Below are positions 1 to 7,373 of a stretch of DNA of 24,013 nucleotides, piece by piece; position 1 is the first letter of the stretch; each line of letters begins with the position of its first letter. The notes under the pieces were generated by a model. It saw only the letters and a program-made list of their open reading frames with translations, was not told the DNA's origin and did not search any database. The stretch is from assembly GCA_964617995.1 (NCBI GenBank), contig CAZTXD010000046.1, forward strand, positions 1 to 24,013, given 5' to 3'. The position numbers and the translations under genes are program-made. Source of the stretch: CAZTXD01 sp964617995 (GTDB lineage Bacteria; Actinomycetota; Acidimicrobiia; Spongiisociales; ZC4RG35).

Positions 1-6
1 TATCCG

Positions 7-25
7 TTCTTGGACAACCAAAGAA
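7..25. promoter_or_regulatory. Imperfect inverted repeat upstream of the XRE-cupin gene
   Basis: Arms TTCTTGG (7-13) and CCAAAGAA (18-25) flank a 4-nt spacer and pair with one bulged base. It lies about 55-70 bp before the regulator start, so it could be an upstream operator or the end of a terminator from the gene to the left. Nothing else is recognisable in positions 1-59. Confidence 0.25.
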
Positions 26-59
26 GGAAATCCCCGAATCGACCGCACGATGAAGACTT

Positions 60-75
60 GTTCACTATATTGAAC
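60..75. promoter_or_regulatory. Candidate autoregulatory operator over a -10-like box
   Basis: The 16-bp element GTTCACTATATTGAAC is a near-perfect palindrome: arms GTTCA/TGAAC, a self-complementary TATA core, and mismatches only at the two positions next to the arms. It contains TATATT (66-71), a good -10 hexamer lying 8 nt before the ATG at 80. That spacing suits transcription starting at or next to the ATG. An HTH dimer bound here would block its own promoter. No convincing -35 box is visible. Autoregulation is inferred from position and symmetry. Confidence 0.5.
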
Positions 76-79
76 GGGG

Positions 80-652
80 ATGAAGGCCACCCCGGAAGAG
101 GCGGCGACACGGCTGGGTGAGATGATCCGGCGGGAGCGGACTGGGCATTTCACCGTCCAGCAGCTTGCGGCGAAGGCCGGCATCGCCGCCGGGTCCCTGT
201 CTCAGATCGAGCGGGGCAAGGGCAACCCCTCGTTTCGGACGCTCCAGAAGATCGCCGACGCCCTGGGTCTGAGGATCGGGGACCTGGTGGAGGCAACCAC
301 CGCCGTCTCACCCGGGCCGATGGTGGTGCGCCGTCACGAGCGGGCCCGTCTCCAGCTCGGCTTCGACGGGCTGGTGTACGAGCTGCTGACCCCCAACCTG
401 CGGGGATCACTCGAGATGCTGCAGACCACGATCCCGCCCGGCTTCTCCAACCGCGCCAACCCGTTCGGTCATCAGGGGGAAGAGTGCGTGTTGGTGCTGG
501 AAGGCGACCTCAGGGTCGGAGTCGGCGACGACGTTCACCGGCTCTCGTCGGGGGACGCCATCACCTACGACCCGAGCCTTCCCCACTGGTGGGAGAACGA
601 AGCAGACAGCGAAGCAACCGTGGTGGGGGCAGTGACCCCACCCAGCTTCTGA
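80..652 (+). CDS. XRE-family transcriptional regulator with C-terminal cupin sensor domain
   Basis: This 190-residue protein has an N-terminal XRE/Cro helix-turn-helix (about residues 12-70), including the recognition-helix region SLSQIERGKGNPS (39-51). A C-terminal cupin_2 barrel follows (about 110-187), with an H131-x-G-E-E motif, the turn LEGDL, and a late PHWWEN motif (H169) that could supply metal ligands. XRE-cupin regulators such as PuuR typically repress nearby transport or catabolic genes, with the cupin sensing a small molecule. Here the gene begins an operon: a peptide-type ABC importer starts 19 bp downstream. The ATG at 80 follows a TATATT box by 8 nt and there is no clear ribosome binding site, so the mRNA may be leaderless. 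The ligand cannot be read from the sequence. The family call is secure and the target inferred. Confidence 0.92.
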   Translation: MKATPEEAATRLGEMIRRERTGHFTVQQLAAKAGIAAGSLSQIERGKGNPSFRTLQKIADALGLRIGDLVEATTAVSPGPMVVRRHERARLQLGFDGLVYELLTPNLRGSLEMLQTTIPPGFSNRANPFGHQGEECVLVLEGDLRVGVGDDVHRLSSGDAITYDPSLPHWWENEADSEATVVGAVTPPSF

Positions 653-671
653 AACGAAGGAAGGACCAACT

Positions 672-2300
672 ATGACCAAGACAGGACTTTGGAGAGCGAT
701 GGCCCTGCTGGGGGTGCTGGCTCTGCTGCTGGCGGCCTGCGGCCCCGGTGAGAGCGTCGACGTCGGAGACGACGACGAGACAACGGCAACCACCGCTGCT
801 CCCGGGGACGACGACGACGGCGTCGACGAACCCACCGAAACCACAGAGGCTCCGGCCATTCCCGAGGACGGGGGGACGTTGATCGCGGCGCAGGGCGCCG
901 AGCCTGACAGGCTCGACCCCCACCTGACGTCGGCGTTCGCCAGCTTCCAGATCCTCGAGAACGTCTACGACACGCTCGTACAGCCGGGTGACGACCTCAC
1001 CATGGAGCCGGCCCTGGCAGAGAGCTGGGAGATATCCGACGATCAGCTCACCTGGACGTTCGCTCTCCGGTCGGGCGTGACCTTCCACAACGGGCGTGAC
1101 CTGGTAGCCGACGACGTCGTCTACTCATACGAGCGGATCATGGACCCCGACACCGGAGCGGCCAACGCCTTCCGGTTCGCATCGGTCGAGTCGGTGTCCG
1201 CCCCCGACGACTCCACCGTCGAGATCAACCTCACCCGTCCCACTCCCAACCTGCTGGTCAACATCGGCGCCTTCAAGGGCATGGCGATCGTCCCTCGGGA
1301 GATCGTCGAGGACGGCTCCATCGACTCGACACCGGTGGGCACCGGCCCCTTCCAGTTCGTGTCCGCCAGCCCGGACCAGGGCATCCTGCTGGAACGCAAC
1401 GAGATCTACTGGCAGGACGGCCTGCCGATCCTCGACGGGATCCGTTTCGTTCAGATACCCGACGGGACGGTGAAACTCACCAACCTCCAGACCGGCCAGG
1501 TCGACTGGATCGACTCGGTGCCGCCCCAGGAGCTGGATGCTCTCGCCGGCGACGACTCGGTGGTCCTCGAGCGAGTTCCCGGAGGCGACTACCACTACTT
1601 CGCCCTCAACCACGATCGGGTGCCCTTCGACAACGTCGACGTGCGGCGGGCCCTCGCCATGGCCATCGACAGGGGAGTGATCGCCGAGGCGGCCCAGTTC
1701 GGCGCCGCCACCCCCAATCAGAGCGCCATCCCGGAAGGCAACTTCTGGCACCACGACTACGCCCCCTTCGGGGTGGCCGATACCGACGGTGCCCAGGCCC
1801 TCCTGGAGGGTGCCGGCGTGAGCGATCTCACGATCGAGTTCATGGTGAGTTCGGACTTTCCCGAGACCGTCACGCAGGCTCAAGTGATCGCCAGCCAGCT
1901 CGAGGCCATCGGCGTCACCGTGGAGATCGCCGACGTCGACTTCGGAACCTGGCTCGATCGTCAGGGAGAAGGCGACTTCGACGCCTTCATGCTGAGCTGG
2001 ATCGGGAACATCGACCCTGACGACTTCTACTACGCCCAGCATCACAGCGAGGGAGGCTTCAACTTCCAGGGCTACTCCAACCCCGACGTCGACGCCCTGC
2101 TGGACCAAGCCCGGGTGGAGACCGACCCCGACGCCCGCAAGGCGATATACGACCAGGCGGCCGAGATGATCGTGGACGACGCCTCCTACATCTACCTCTA
2201 CAACCCCGAGAACATCGGGGCCTGGGCAACCCATGTGGACGGATACGGCGTCCGCGGCGACAACGCGGTGCGCTTCGTCGAGGCGGAGCTGAACCGGTGA
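672..2300 (+). CDS. Extracellular solute-binding lipoprotein of a peptide-type ABC importer (SBP_bac_5)
   Basis: This 542-residue precursor captures the substrate outside the membrane and delivers it to the permease pair encoded downstream. A signal peptide (1-22) ends in the lipobox L20-A-A-C23, so the mature protein should be lipid-anchored at Cys23. An Asp/Thr/Glu-rich flexible tether follows (about 28-70). The rest is a family 5 (DppA/OppA-like) binding domain: an early EPDRLDPHLTS segment, YDTLVQ, the TWTFALRSGVTFHNG block, and FALNHDRVPFDNVDVRRALAMAIDR near the middle. The start is supported by a strong GAAGGAAGGA ribosome binding site. Family 5 proteins bind di- and oligopeptides but also opines, nickel and sugars, so the substrate is undetermined. 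A hairpin immediately follows the stop codon. Confidence 0.93.
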   Translation: MTKTGLWRAMALLGVLALLLAACGPGESVDVGDDDETTATTAAPGDDDDGVDEPTETTEAPAIPEDGGTLIAAQGAEPDRLDPHLTSAFASFQILENVYDTLVQPGDDLTMEPALAESWEISDDQLTWTFALRSGVTFHNGRDLVADDVVYSYERIMDPDTGAANAFRFASVESVSAPDDSTVEINLTRPTPNLLVNIGAFKGMAIVPREIVEDGSIDSTPVGTGPFQFVSASPDQGILLERNEIYWQDGLPILDGIRFVQIPDGTVKLTNLQTGQVDWIDSVPPQELDALAGDDSVVLERVPGGDYHYFALNHDRVPFDNVDVRRALAMAIDRGVIAEAAQFGAATPNQSAIPEGNFWHHDYAPFGVADTDGAQALLEGAGVSDLTIEFMVSSDFPETVTQAQVIASQLEAIGVTVEIADVDFGTWLDRQGEGDFDAFMLSWIGNIDPDDFYYAQHHSEGGFNFQGYSNPDVDALLDQARVETDPDARKAIYDQAAEMIVDDASYIYLYNPENIGAWATHVDGYGVRGDNAVRFVEAELNR

Positions 2301-2345
2301 CACTCCACAGGCGCCCGGTCACCGGACTCTGATCCGGTGACCGGG
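2294..2345 (+). promoter_or_regulatory. Intercistronic hairpin with competing arm, covering the permease start codon
   Basis: Three segments can pair in two mutually exclusive ways. Arm 1, CCGGTGAC (2294-2301), contains the binding-protein stop TGA. Arm 2, CCCGGTCACCGG (2314-2325), and arm 3, CCGGTGACCGGG (2334-2345), form a perfect 12-bp stem with an 8-nt loop that includes the permease GTG start (2337-2339). Arm 1 can instead pair with 2318-2325 (8 bp), freeing arm 3. The complementarity is seen directly. Roles in differential expression, 3'-end stabilisation or translational control are inferred. Confidence 0.6.
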
Positions 2346-3281
2346 TTCATCGCCAGGCGAGTCGGGCAGATGGTCCTCGCCCTCCTGGGGGTGAGTGTCA
2401 TCGTGTTCGCCCTGATCCACCTCGTGCCCGGCGACCCGGTGCGCATCGCCCTCGGCACCCGCTTCGACCAGGACGTCTACGACGCCCTGGTTCGCCGTTC
2501 GGGCCTGGACCGGCCCTTGGTCGTCCAGTACTTCTCGTGGCTGGGCTCGGCCCTGCAGGGGGATCTGGGGGTCAGCTTCCGTAGCGGCCAGCCCGTCACC
2601 CAGATGGTTCTGCAGCGTCTCCCCGCCACCCTCACCCTCGCCGGTGCCGCCCTGGCGGTGGCGGTGGGGGTGGGCGTTCCCCTGGGTGTGATCTCGGCGG
2701 TCCGTTCGGGCTCGAAGCTCGACTACACAGCCACGGCCGCCAGCCAGGTGGGCGTGTCGGTGCCCGACTTCTGGGCGGGGATCATGTACATCCTCCTGTT
2801 CTCGCTGACCTTGGGATGGCTGCCTCCCTCGGGCTACGTGTCCCCCTTCGACGACTTCCTCGGGTGGCTATCACATCTGGTCCTGCCGGCACTGAGCGTC
2901 GGCCTCGTCTCCGCCTCCATAATCTTCCGCTTCGTACGGTCTTCGGTGCTCGAAGCTCTGAACCAGGACTTCACGCGCACTGCCCGGGCCAAGGGCCTCA
3001 GCCGACGGGCGGTGCTCTGGGACCACGTCCTCCCCAACGCCTGGATCCCCATCGTCACTGTGGTGGGGCTCCAGCTCGGGTTCCTGCTCGGCGGGGTCGT
3101 CGTCATCGAGATCCTCTTCGCCTGGCCGGGTATCGGTCGCCTCGCATTCCTGGCGGTGGGGGACAGGGACTTCACGGTGCTCCAGGGGACGGTCCTCTAC
3201 ATCGCCTTCATGTTCCTGCTCATCAACCTGCTGGTCGACATCCTCTACGGCTGGCTCGACCCGAGGATCCGCTATGACTGA
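2337..3281 (+). CDS. Peptide-type ABC transporter permease, DppB/OppB family
   Basis: This 314-residue inner-membrane protein is one half of the translocation channel. It begins with the usual FIARRVGQM segment running into the first membrane helix. It then has the periplasmic HLVPGDPV motif, several further hydrophobic segments, and the cytoplasmic EAA coupling loop ARAKGLSRRAVLWDHVLPNA (about residues 219-238) that docks on the ATPases. Length and layout match DppB. The GTG start is chosen because it gives the canonical N-terminus. There is no ribosome binding site, and the codon lies inside the right arm of a 12-bp hairpin. The end overlaps the next permease by 8 bp (shared ATGACTGA), implying translational coupling. 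Confidence 0.93.
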   Translation: MTGFIARRVGQMVLALLGVSVIVFALIHLVPGDPVRIALGTRFDQDVYDALVRRSGLDRPLVVQYFSWLGSALQGDLGVSFRSGQPVTQMVLQRLPATLTLAGAALAVAVGVGVPLGVISAVRSGSKLDYTATAASQVGVSVPDFWAGIMYILLFSLTLGWLPPSGYVSPFDDFLGWLSHLVLPALSVGLVSASIIFRFVRSSVLEALNQDFTRTARAKGLSRRAVLWDHVLPNAWIPIVTVVGLQLGFLLGGVVVIEILFAWPGIGRLAFLAVGDRDFTVLQGTVLYIAFMFLLINLLVDILYGWLDPRIRYD

Positions 3282-4185
3282 TGTCGCCCGGGAGCCCGAC
3301 GAACCGCGGGTTGCCCACCGTTCCCGGCTGCGGACCACCGTCGAGACCGTGCTGCGCAACCGACTGGCGGTCACCGGACTGGTCATCCTGGGCGCCCTGG
3401 TGATAGTGGCTTTGCTCGCCCCGGTGATCGCCCCCTACGGGATCAACGAGCTCGACTTCGAGAACCGTCTCACCGGGCCCTCGGCCGAGCACTGGTTCGG
3501 AGTCGACGACATCGGCCGGGACGTGTTCAGTCGGGTCGTCGTGGCCTCGCGGGTGTCGCTCCAGGTAGGAGCGATATCTGTGGGCATAGCCCTCCTCGCC
3601 GGTGTGCCGATCGGCCTGTTCGCCGGCTTCTACGGAGGGAGGGTCGACGCGGTGCTCATGCGCCTCATGGACATCCTGTTCTCGATACCCGCCATCGTCC
3701 TCGCCATCGCCATCCTGGCGGCGCTGGGCCCGAACATCGTCAACGCCATGATCGCCATCGGCATCGTCTACACGCCCATCTTCGCCCGGATCACTCGGGG
3801 GTCGGTACTGTCGTTGCGTGATGCCGTCTTCGTGCGGGCCGCGCGGTCGATCGGCGCCACCGACGGCCGCATCATCATGAGCCACATCCTCCCCAACGTC
3901 GTGGCACCCATCATCGTCCAGACCTCGCTCAGCCTCGCCTTCGCCATCCTCGCCGAGGCGGCCCTGTCCTTCCTGGGTCTGGGCGTGCAGCCGCCCAACC
4001 CGGCGTGGGGACGGATGCTCTCCGAAGGCAGGGGCTTCTTCCAGCAGGCTCCCTGGATGGCGATCTTCCCCGGTGTGGCGATATTCGTGACCGTGTTCGC
4101 CTTCAACGCCGTCGGCGACGGACTCCGTGACGCCCTCGACCCCCAGCAGAGGTCGATCATCGAATCGAGGGGGGTGGGCGAATGA
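3274..4185 (+). CDS. Peptide-type ABC transporter permease, DppC/OppC family
   Basis: This 303-residue permease pairs with the preceding DppB-type protein. An N-terminal cytoplasmic tail (about 1-30) leads to the first membrane helix (VTGLVILGALVIVALLAPVI). The extracytoplasmic HWFGVDDIGRDVFSRV motif typical of DppC follows, then five more hydrophobic helices. The EAA loop is ARSIGATDGRIIMSHILPNV (about 189-208), and the FLGLGVQPPNPAWG block sits near the C-terminus. The ATG overlaps the upstream stop by 8 bp, and its own stop overlaps the next gene through ATGA. Stoichiometric production as an operon is therefore likely. The family is clear; the substrate is unknown. Confidence 0.93.
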   Translation: MTDVAREPDEPRVAHRSRLRTTVETVLRNRLAVTGLVILGALVIVALLAPVIAPYGINELDFENRLTGPSAEHWFGVDDIGRDVFSRVVVASRVSLQVGAISVGIALLAGVPIGLFAGFYGGRVDAVLMRLMDILFSIPAIVLAIAILAALGPNIVNAMIAIGIVYTPIFARITRGSVLSLRDAVFVRAARSIGATDGRIIMSHILPNVVAPIIVQTSLSLAFAILAEAALSFLGLGVQPPNPAWGRMLSEGRGFFQQAPWMAIFPGVAIFVTVFAFNAVGDGLRDALDPQQRSIIESRGVGE

Positions 4186-5168
4186 CTCCGGACCCGGTCC
4201 TGTCGGTGCAGGATCTGTCGGTGTCCTTCGGGACCAGGGAGGGTCGCGCCAGCGTCGTCAACGGCCTGTCCTACGAGGTCGGGAAGGGAGAGACCCTGGC
4301 GATCGTCGGCGAGTCGGGCTCAGGCAAGTCCGTGTCGTCGATGGCGCTGATGCAGCTTCTCCCCATCCCGCCTGCCCGGGTGGAGGGAGAGGCGATCTTC
4401 GAGGGGAGGGACCTGCTCGGTCTCGACGAGCCCGAGATCCGCAAGGTGCGCGGCAACAAGATCGCCATGATCTTCCAGGACCCGATGACGTCCCTCAACC
4501 CGGTGCGGACCATCGGACGCCAGCTCATCGAGCCCATCGAGCTGCACCTGGGTCTCAAGGGAACTGCCGCCCGGGAGCGAGCCGCCGACCTCTTGGACGC
4601 CGTCGGGATCCCCTCCCCGGCTCAGCGGCTCGACGACTATCCCCATCAGTTCTCGGGGGGGATGCGCCAGCGGGCGTGCATCGCCATGGGCATCTCGTGT
4701 GAGCCTGACATACTCATCGCCGACGAGGCCACCACCGCTCTCGACGTGACCACCCAGGCCAAGATCATCGACGAGATCCACGACCTCCAGGGCCGCCTGG
4801 GAATGGCCCTGATCTGGATAACCCACGATCTCGGTGTCGTCGCCGGCATCGCCGATCGGGTCATCGTGCTCTACGGAGGCCGGATCATGGAAGAGGCGGT
4901 CGTCGACGAGCTCTACCACCAGAGACGCCACCCCTACACACGGGGCCTCCTGGCCAGCCTGCCGGTGCCGGGCCGGGACCGTCCCGACAAGCTGAACGCC
5001 ATCGCCGGGCTGCCTCCCGACCCTCTGGACATGCCCCCCGGATGCCCTTTCGCTCCTCGGTGCCCCCACGCAGTGGAGCGGTGCACGGCAGAACGGCCCG
5101 AGCTGCGTCAGCCGCTGGCCGGCCATGCCGTCTCCTGCCACTTCGAGCCCGAGGAGCTGTATGACTGA
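4182..5168 (+). CDS. Peptide-type ABC transporter ATP-binding protein, DppD/OppD family
   Basis: This 328-residue cytoplasmic ATPase powers import. Walker A is GESGSGKS (43-50), the Q-loop MIFQDPMTSLNP (Q99), the signature FSGGMRQR (157-164), Walker B with D-loop ILIADEATTALD (177-188), and the H-loop ITHDL (H215). The C-terminal oligopeptide/dipeptide-transporter extension carries the Cys pattern GCPFAPRCPHAVERC plus a final SCH. In relatives (for example mycobacterial OppD) these cysteines can hold an iron-sulfur cluster. One oddity is Ala183 in DEATTALD, where most relatives have Pro (DEPTTALD). The start overlaps the upstream permease by ATGA, and the stop overlaps the second ATPase by 8 bp. 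Confidence 0.94.
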   Translation: MTPDPVLSVQDLSVSFGTREGRASVVNGLSYEVGKGETLAIVGESGSGKSVSSMALMQLLPIPPARVEGEAIFEGRDLLGLDEPEIRKVRGNKIAMIFQDPMTSLNPVRTIGRQLIEPIELHLGLKGTAARERAADLLDAVGIPSPAQRLDDYPHQFSGGMRQRACIAMGISCEPDILIADEATTALDVTTQAKIIDEIHDLQGRLGMALIWITHDLGVVAGIADRVIVLYGGRIMEEAVVDELYHQRRHPYTRGLLASLPVPGRDRPDKLNAIAGLPPDPLDMPPGCPFAPRCPHAVERCTAERPELRQPLAGHAVSCHFEPEELYD

Positions 5169-6162
5169 GGAACTGGTCACCGTCGGTGACCTGAAGGTCC
5201 ATTTCCCGGTTTACGGCACCGGGGTGCTGCGCCGCCAGACGGGGGCGGTGAAGGCAGTGGACGGCGTCGACCTGGTCGTTCGCAGGGGTGAGACCCTCGG
5301 CCTGGTGGGGGAGTCGGGTTGTGGCAAGTCCACGACAGGCCTGGCGATCCTGCGTCTGATCGAAGCCACCGCCGGGACGGTCGTCTTCGACGGCATCGAC
5401 GTGCGGGCCCTGGCGAAGAAGGACCTTCGGTCCCTGCGCCGGCGCATGGCGATGATCTTCCAGGATCCGATGGCGTCGCTCGACCCCCGGATGTCCATCG
5501 CCGACATCGTGGGCGAGCCCCTCCTCATCCACGACGTGGGTGACGGCAAGGCGGCGCGACGGAGCCGGGTGGGGGAGATCATGGAGCTGGTGGGCCTCAA
5601 CCCCGATCATCGGAACCGCTATCCCCACGAGTTCTCCGGCGGTCAGCGACAGCGGGTGGGAATCGCCCGGGCGCTGGCCACGGAGCCGGATTTCATCGTG
5701 TGCGACGAGCCGATAGCCGCTCTCGACGTCTCCATCCAGGCTCAGGTAATGAACCTGCTCGAGGACCTCCAGGATCAGCTGGGACTGACCTACCTGTTCA
5801 TCGCCCACGACCTGGCCGCCGTCCAGCACTTCTCGGATCGGATCGCGGTGATGTATCTGGGGCGGGTGGTCGAGACTGCCGACCGCAACGATCTCTACGA
5901 GCAGCCCAAGCATCCCTACACCCAGGCTCTCCTGTCCGCCGTCCCGGTGCCGGACCCGAAGGTCGAACGGACCCGCACCCGCATCCTGCTGGAAGGCGAC
6001 GTTCCTTCACCCCTCGAACCTCCGTCCGGGTGTAGCTTCCGGACTCGCTGCCCCCACGCCTTCGAGCCGTGTCCGGTGGAGGTGCCGCCCCTGGAAGGCT
6101 CCGACGAACACGTGGTTGCCTGTTATCTCTACGATCCGGCCGGTGAGCGCATCCACGCCTGA
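5161..6162 (+). CDS. Peptide-type ABC transporter ATP-binding protein, DppF/OppF family
   Basis: This is the second ATPase subunit (333 residues), expected to form an asymmetric dimer with the preceding DppD-type protein. Walker A is GESGCGKS (50-57), the Q-loop FQDPMASLDPR, the signature FSGGQRQRVGIARAL, Walker B CDEPIAALD followed by the family-typical VSIQAQ, and the H-loop FIAHDLAAV. The C-terminal extension has GCSFRTRCPHAFEPCP and a late Cys, the same Cys-rich pattern as its partner. I chose the ATG at 5161, which overlaps the upstream stop in ATGACTGA and gives the standard TEELVTVGDLKVHFP N-terminus. A longer frame from 5125 would read back into the previous gene. Confidence 0.94.
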   Translation: MTEELVTVGDLKVHFPVYGTGVLRRQTGAVKAVDGVDLVVRRGETLGLVGESGCGKSTTGLAILRLIEATAGTVVFDGIDVRALAKKDLRSLRRRMAMIFQDPMASLDPRMSIADIVGEPLLIHDVGDGKAARRSRVGEIMELVGLNPDHRNRYPHEFSGGQRQRVGIARALATEPDFIVCDEPIAALDVSIQAQVMNLLEDLQDQLGLTYLFIAHDLAAVQHFSDRIAVMYLGRVVETADRNDLYEQPKHPYTQALLSAVPVPDPKVERTRTRILLEGDVPSPLEPPSGCSFRTRCPHAFEPCPVEVPPLEGSDEHVVACYLYDPAGERIHA

Positions 6163-6168
6163 GCTCCG

Positions 6169-7041
6169 TTGACCTATTCGATCGTCGCCCACGACCCCGA
6201 GTCGGGGGCCTACGGAGTGGCGGTGCAGTCGCATTGGTTCAACGTCGCCCGCACGGCACCGTGGGTCCGCTTCGGGGTGGGAGCTGTGGTCACCCAGGCC
6301 CTCACCGACCCCTCATACGGATGGAGGGGCCTGGACGCGATGGGAGAGGGCATCGACGTTCGAACGGCCCTGCACCGACTCCTGAGGGACGACGCGGCGG
6401 CAGAGCACCGGCAGGTCGCCTTCCTCGGTGCCGAGGGTTCGGTGGCGGTTCACACCGGCGAAAGGTGTATCCGCTACGCCGGCCACGTCGTGGGAGAGGG
6501 CTGGGCCGCCCTCGGCAACCTCCTCGCCAACGAGACGGTGGTGCCGGCCATGGCCGAGGTCTACGAGAGGTCGAGGGGGACGCTTCCCGAAAGGATGGTG
6601 GCGGCACTGGAGGCCGCCCAGGAACAGGGCGGTGACCTACGGGGAGTGCAGTCGGCAGCCATCCGGGTGGTGCCCGGCAGCAGGGAACTGGACCGGGGAG
6701 TGGAGGCCGGCGTCGAGATCAGCGTCGCCGATCACCATGACCCCGTCGGTGAGCTGCGGCGTCTCGTAGAGGTGGACAGGGCCTACCGGGAGCTGCGCCG
6801 GGCAGAGACCGCGGTGGGCGACGGCAACGAGGCGGCGGCGATCCATCATCTCGGTCTGGCGGAGAGGCTTCGCCACGGCGTCGAAGTGGACTTCTGGAGG
6901 GCGATGGCGTTCGCCCGTCTCGGGCGTGTGGAGGACGCCCGGAGCATCCTGGGAGAGGTGTTCGTTCGAGCTCCCCAGTTCGAGGAGGTGCTGAGACGAC
7001 TGGCCGAGGTCGATCCGGTGGCGGCCGAGTTGCAGCCCTAG
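6169..7041 (+). CDS. DUF1028 family protein (putative Ntn-type hydrolase) with C-terminal repeat-like region
   Basis: This 290-residue protein matches DUF1028: N-terminal TYSIVAHDPESGAYGVAVQS, then GVGAVVTQALTDPSYG and VGEGWAALGNLLANETVV. The DUF1028 fold is grouped with N-terminal nucleophile hydrolases, so Thr2 is the natural candidate nucleophile once Met1 is removed; activity is unproven. From about residue 187 onward (DHHDPVGELRRLVEV) there is an alpha-helical extension resembling the PG_binding_2/TPR-like tail seen in some members. There is no signal peptide, so it is likely cytoplasmic. The TTG start lies 6 nt after the second ATPase stop, in the same frame, with no strong ribosome binding site. 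Its position as last gene of the importer operon suggests it acts on the imported compound. Its stop shares CTAG with rpsT on the other strand. Confidence 0.88.
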   Translation: MTYSIVAHDPESGAYGVAVQSHWFNVARTAPWVRFGVGAVVTQALTDPSYGWRGLDAMGEGIDVRTALHRLLRDDAAAEHRQVAFLGAEGSVAVHTGERCIRYAGHVVGEGWAALGNLLANETVVPAMAEVYERSRGTLPERMVAALEAAQEQGGDLRGVQSAAIRVVPGSRELDRGVEAGVEISVADHHDPVGELRRLVEVDRAYRELRRAETAVGDGNEAAAIHHLGLAERLRHGVEVDFWRAMAFARLGRVEDARSILGEVFVRAPQFEEVLRRLAEVDPVAAELQP

Positions 7042-7283
7042 ATTCTCGCCGCCAGGCGCGATTTCTGGCGGGCGGCGGTGTTGGGCTTGATGATGCCCTT
7101 GGCGACGGCCTTGTCGATCCTCTTCTGAGCTACGCGGTACAGCTCGTCGGCCGGCTCTCCGGCGTCGACGGCGGCGATCGTCCTCTTGACGGCCGTCTTG
7201 AGCTCGCTGCGAACCGCCTTGTTGCGCACCCGACGCACCTCGTTCTGGCGGTTGCGCTTCTCTTGTGACTTGATGTTGGCCAA
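7038..7283 (-). CDS. rpsT: 30S ribosomal protein S20
   Basis: This is an 81-residue basic protein of the small subunit that binds 16S rRNA early in assembly. Recognition rests on ANIKSQEKRNRQNE at the N-terminus, the RNKAVRSELKTAVK helix, and the C-terminal GIIKPNTAARQKSRLA signature. The start is TTG at 7283-7281: no ATG or GTG gives the correct N-terminus, and an AGAAGGA ribosome binding site lies 7 nt upstream. A UUG start is also known for E. coli rpsT, where it goes with autoregulation. rpsT diverging from lepA is a common arrangement. The stop (7040-7038) shares four bases with the convergent DUF1028 stop. Confidence 0.96.
   Translation of the reverse strand: MANIKSQEKRNRQNEVRRVRNKAVRSELKTAVKRTIAAVDAGEPADELYRVAQKRIDKAVAKGIIKPNTAARQKSRLAARI
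7049..7071 (+). terminator. Possible hairpin terminator of the importer operon inside the rpsT 3' end
   Basis: Perfect 7-bp arms CCGCCAG (7049-7055) and CTGGCGG (7065-7071) with a 9-nt loop lie 8 nt after the DUF1028 stop on the plus strand. There is no T-tract, and the sequence also encodes the end of S20, so the hairpin may be coincidental. Confidence 0.25.
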
Positions 7284-7317
7284 GACGAAATCCTTCTGAG
7301 GAGGGGGAGAAGCCTCA

Positions 7318-7348
7318 AAGATAGCAGCGGTCGGGCAACCGGTACAAT
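7318..7348. promoter_or_regulatory. Divergent rpsT / lepA promoter region
   Basis: TACAAT (7343-7348) is a good -10 hexamer for lepA. It would start transcription near 7355, downstream of the ATG at 7347, and so favours the GTG at 7374 as the lepA start. On the minus strand TATCTT (7323-7318) is a plausible rpsT -10. Neither -35 region is close to consensus. Confidence 0.4.
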
Positions 7349-7373
7349 GTGCCGTCCCCTCCCCGAAGAGCCC

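Noticed and set aside
1125..2303. 392-codon antisense frame within the binding-protein gene
   Set aside because: Gly/Val/His-rich shadow translation; the forward frame has signal peptide, lipobox and family motifs.
7347..7373. Earlier lepA start at the ATG at 7347
   Set aside because: This ATG overlaps the likely -10 box TACAAT, so it would lie before the transcription start; the added residues are not LepA-like.
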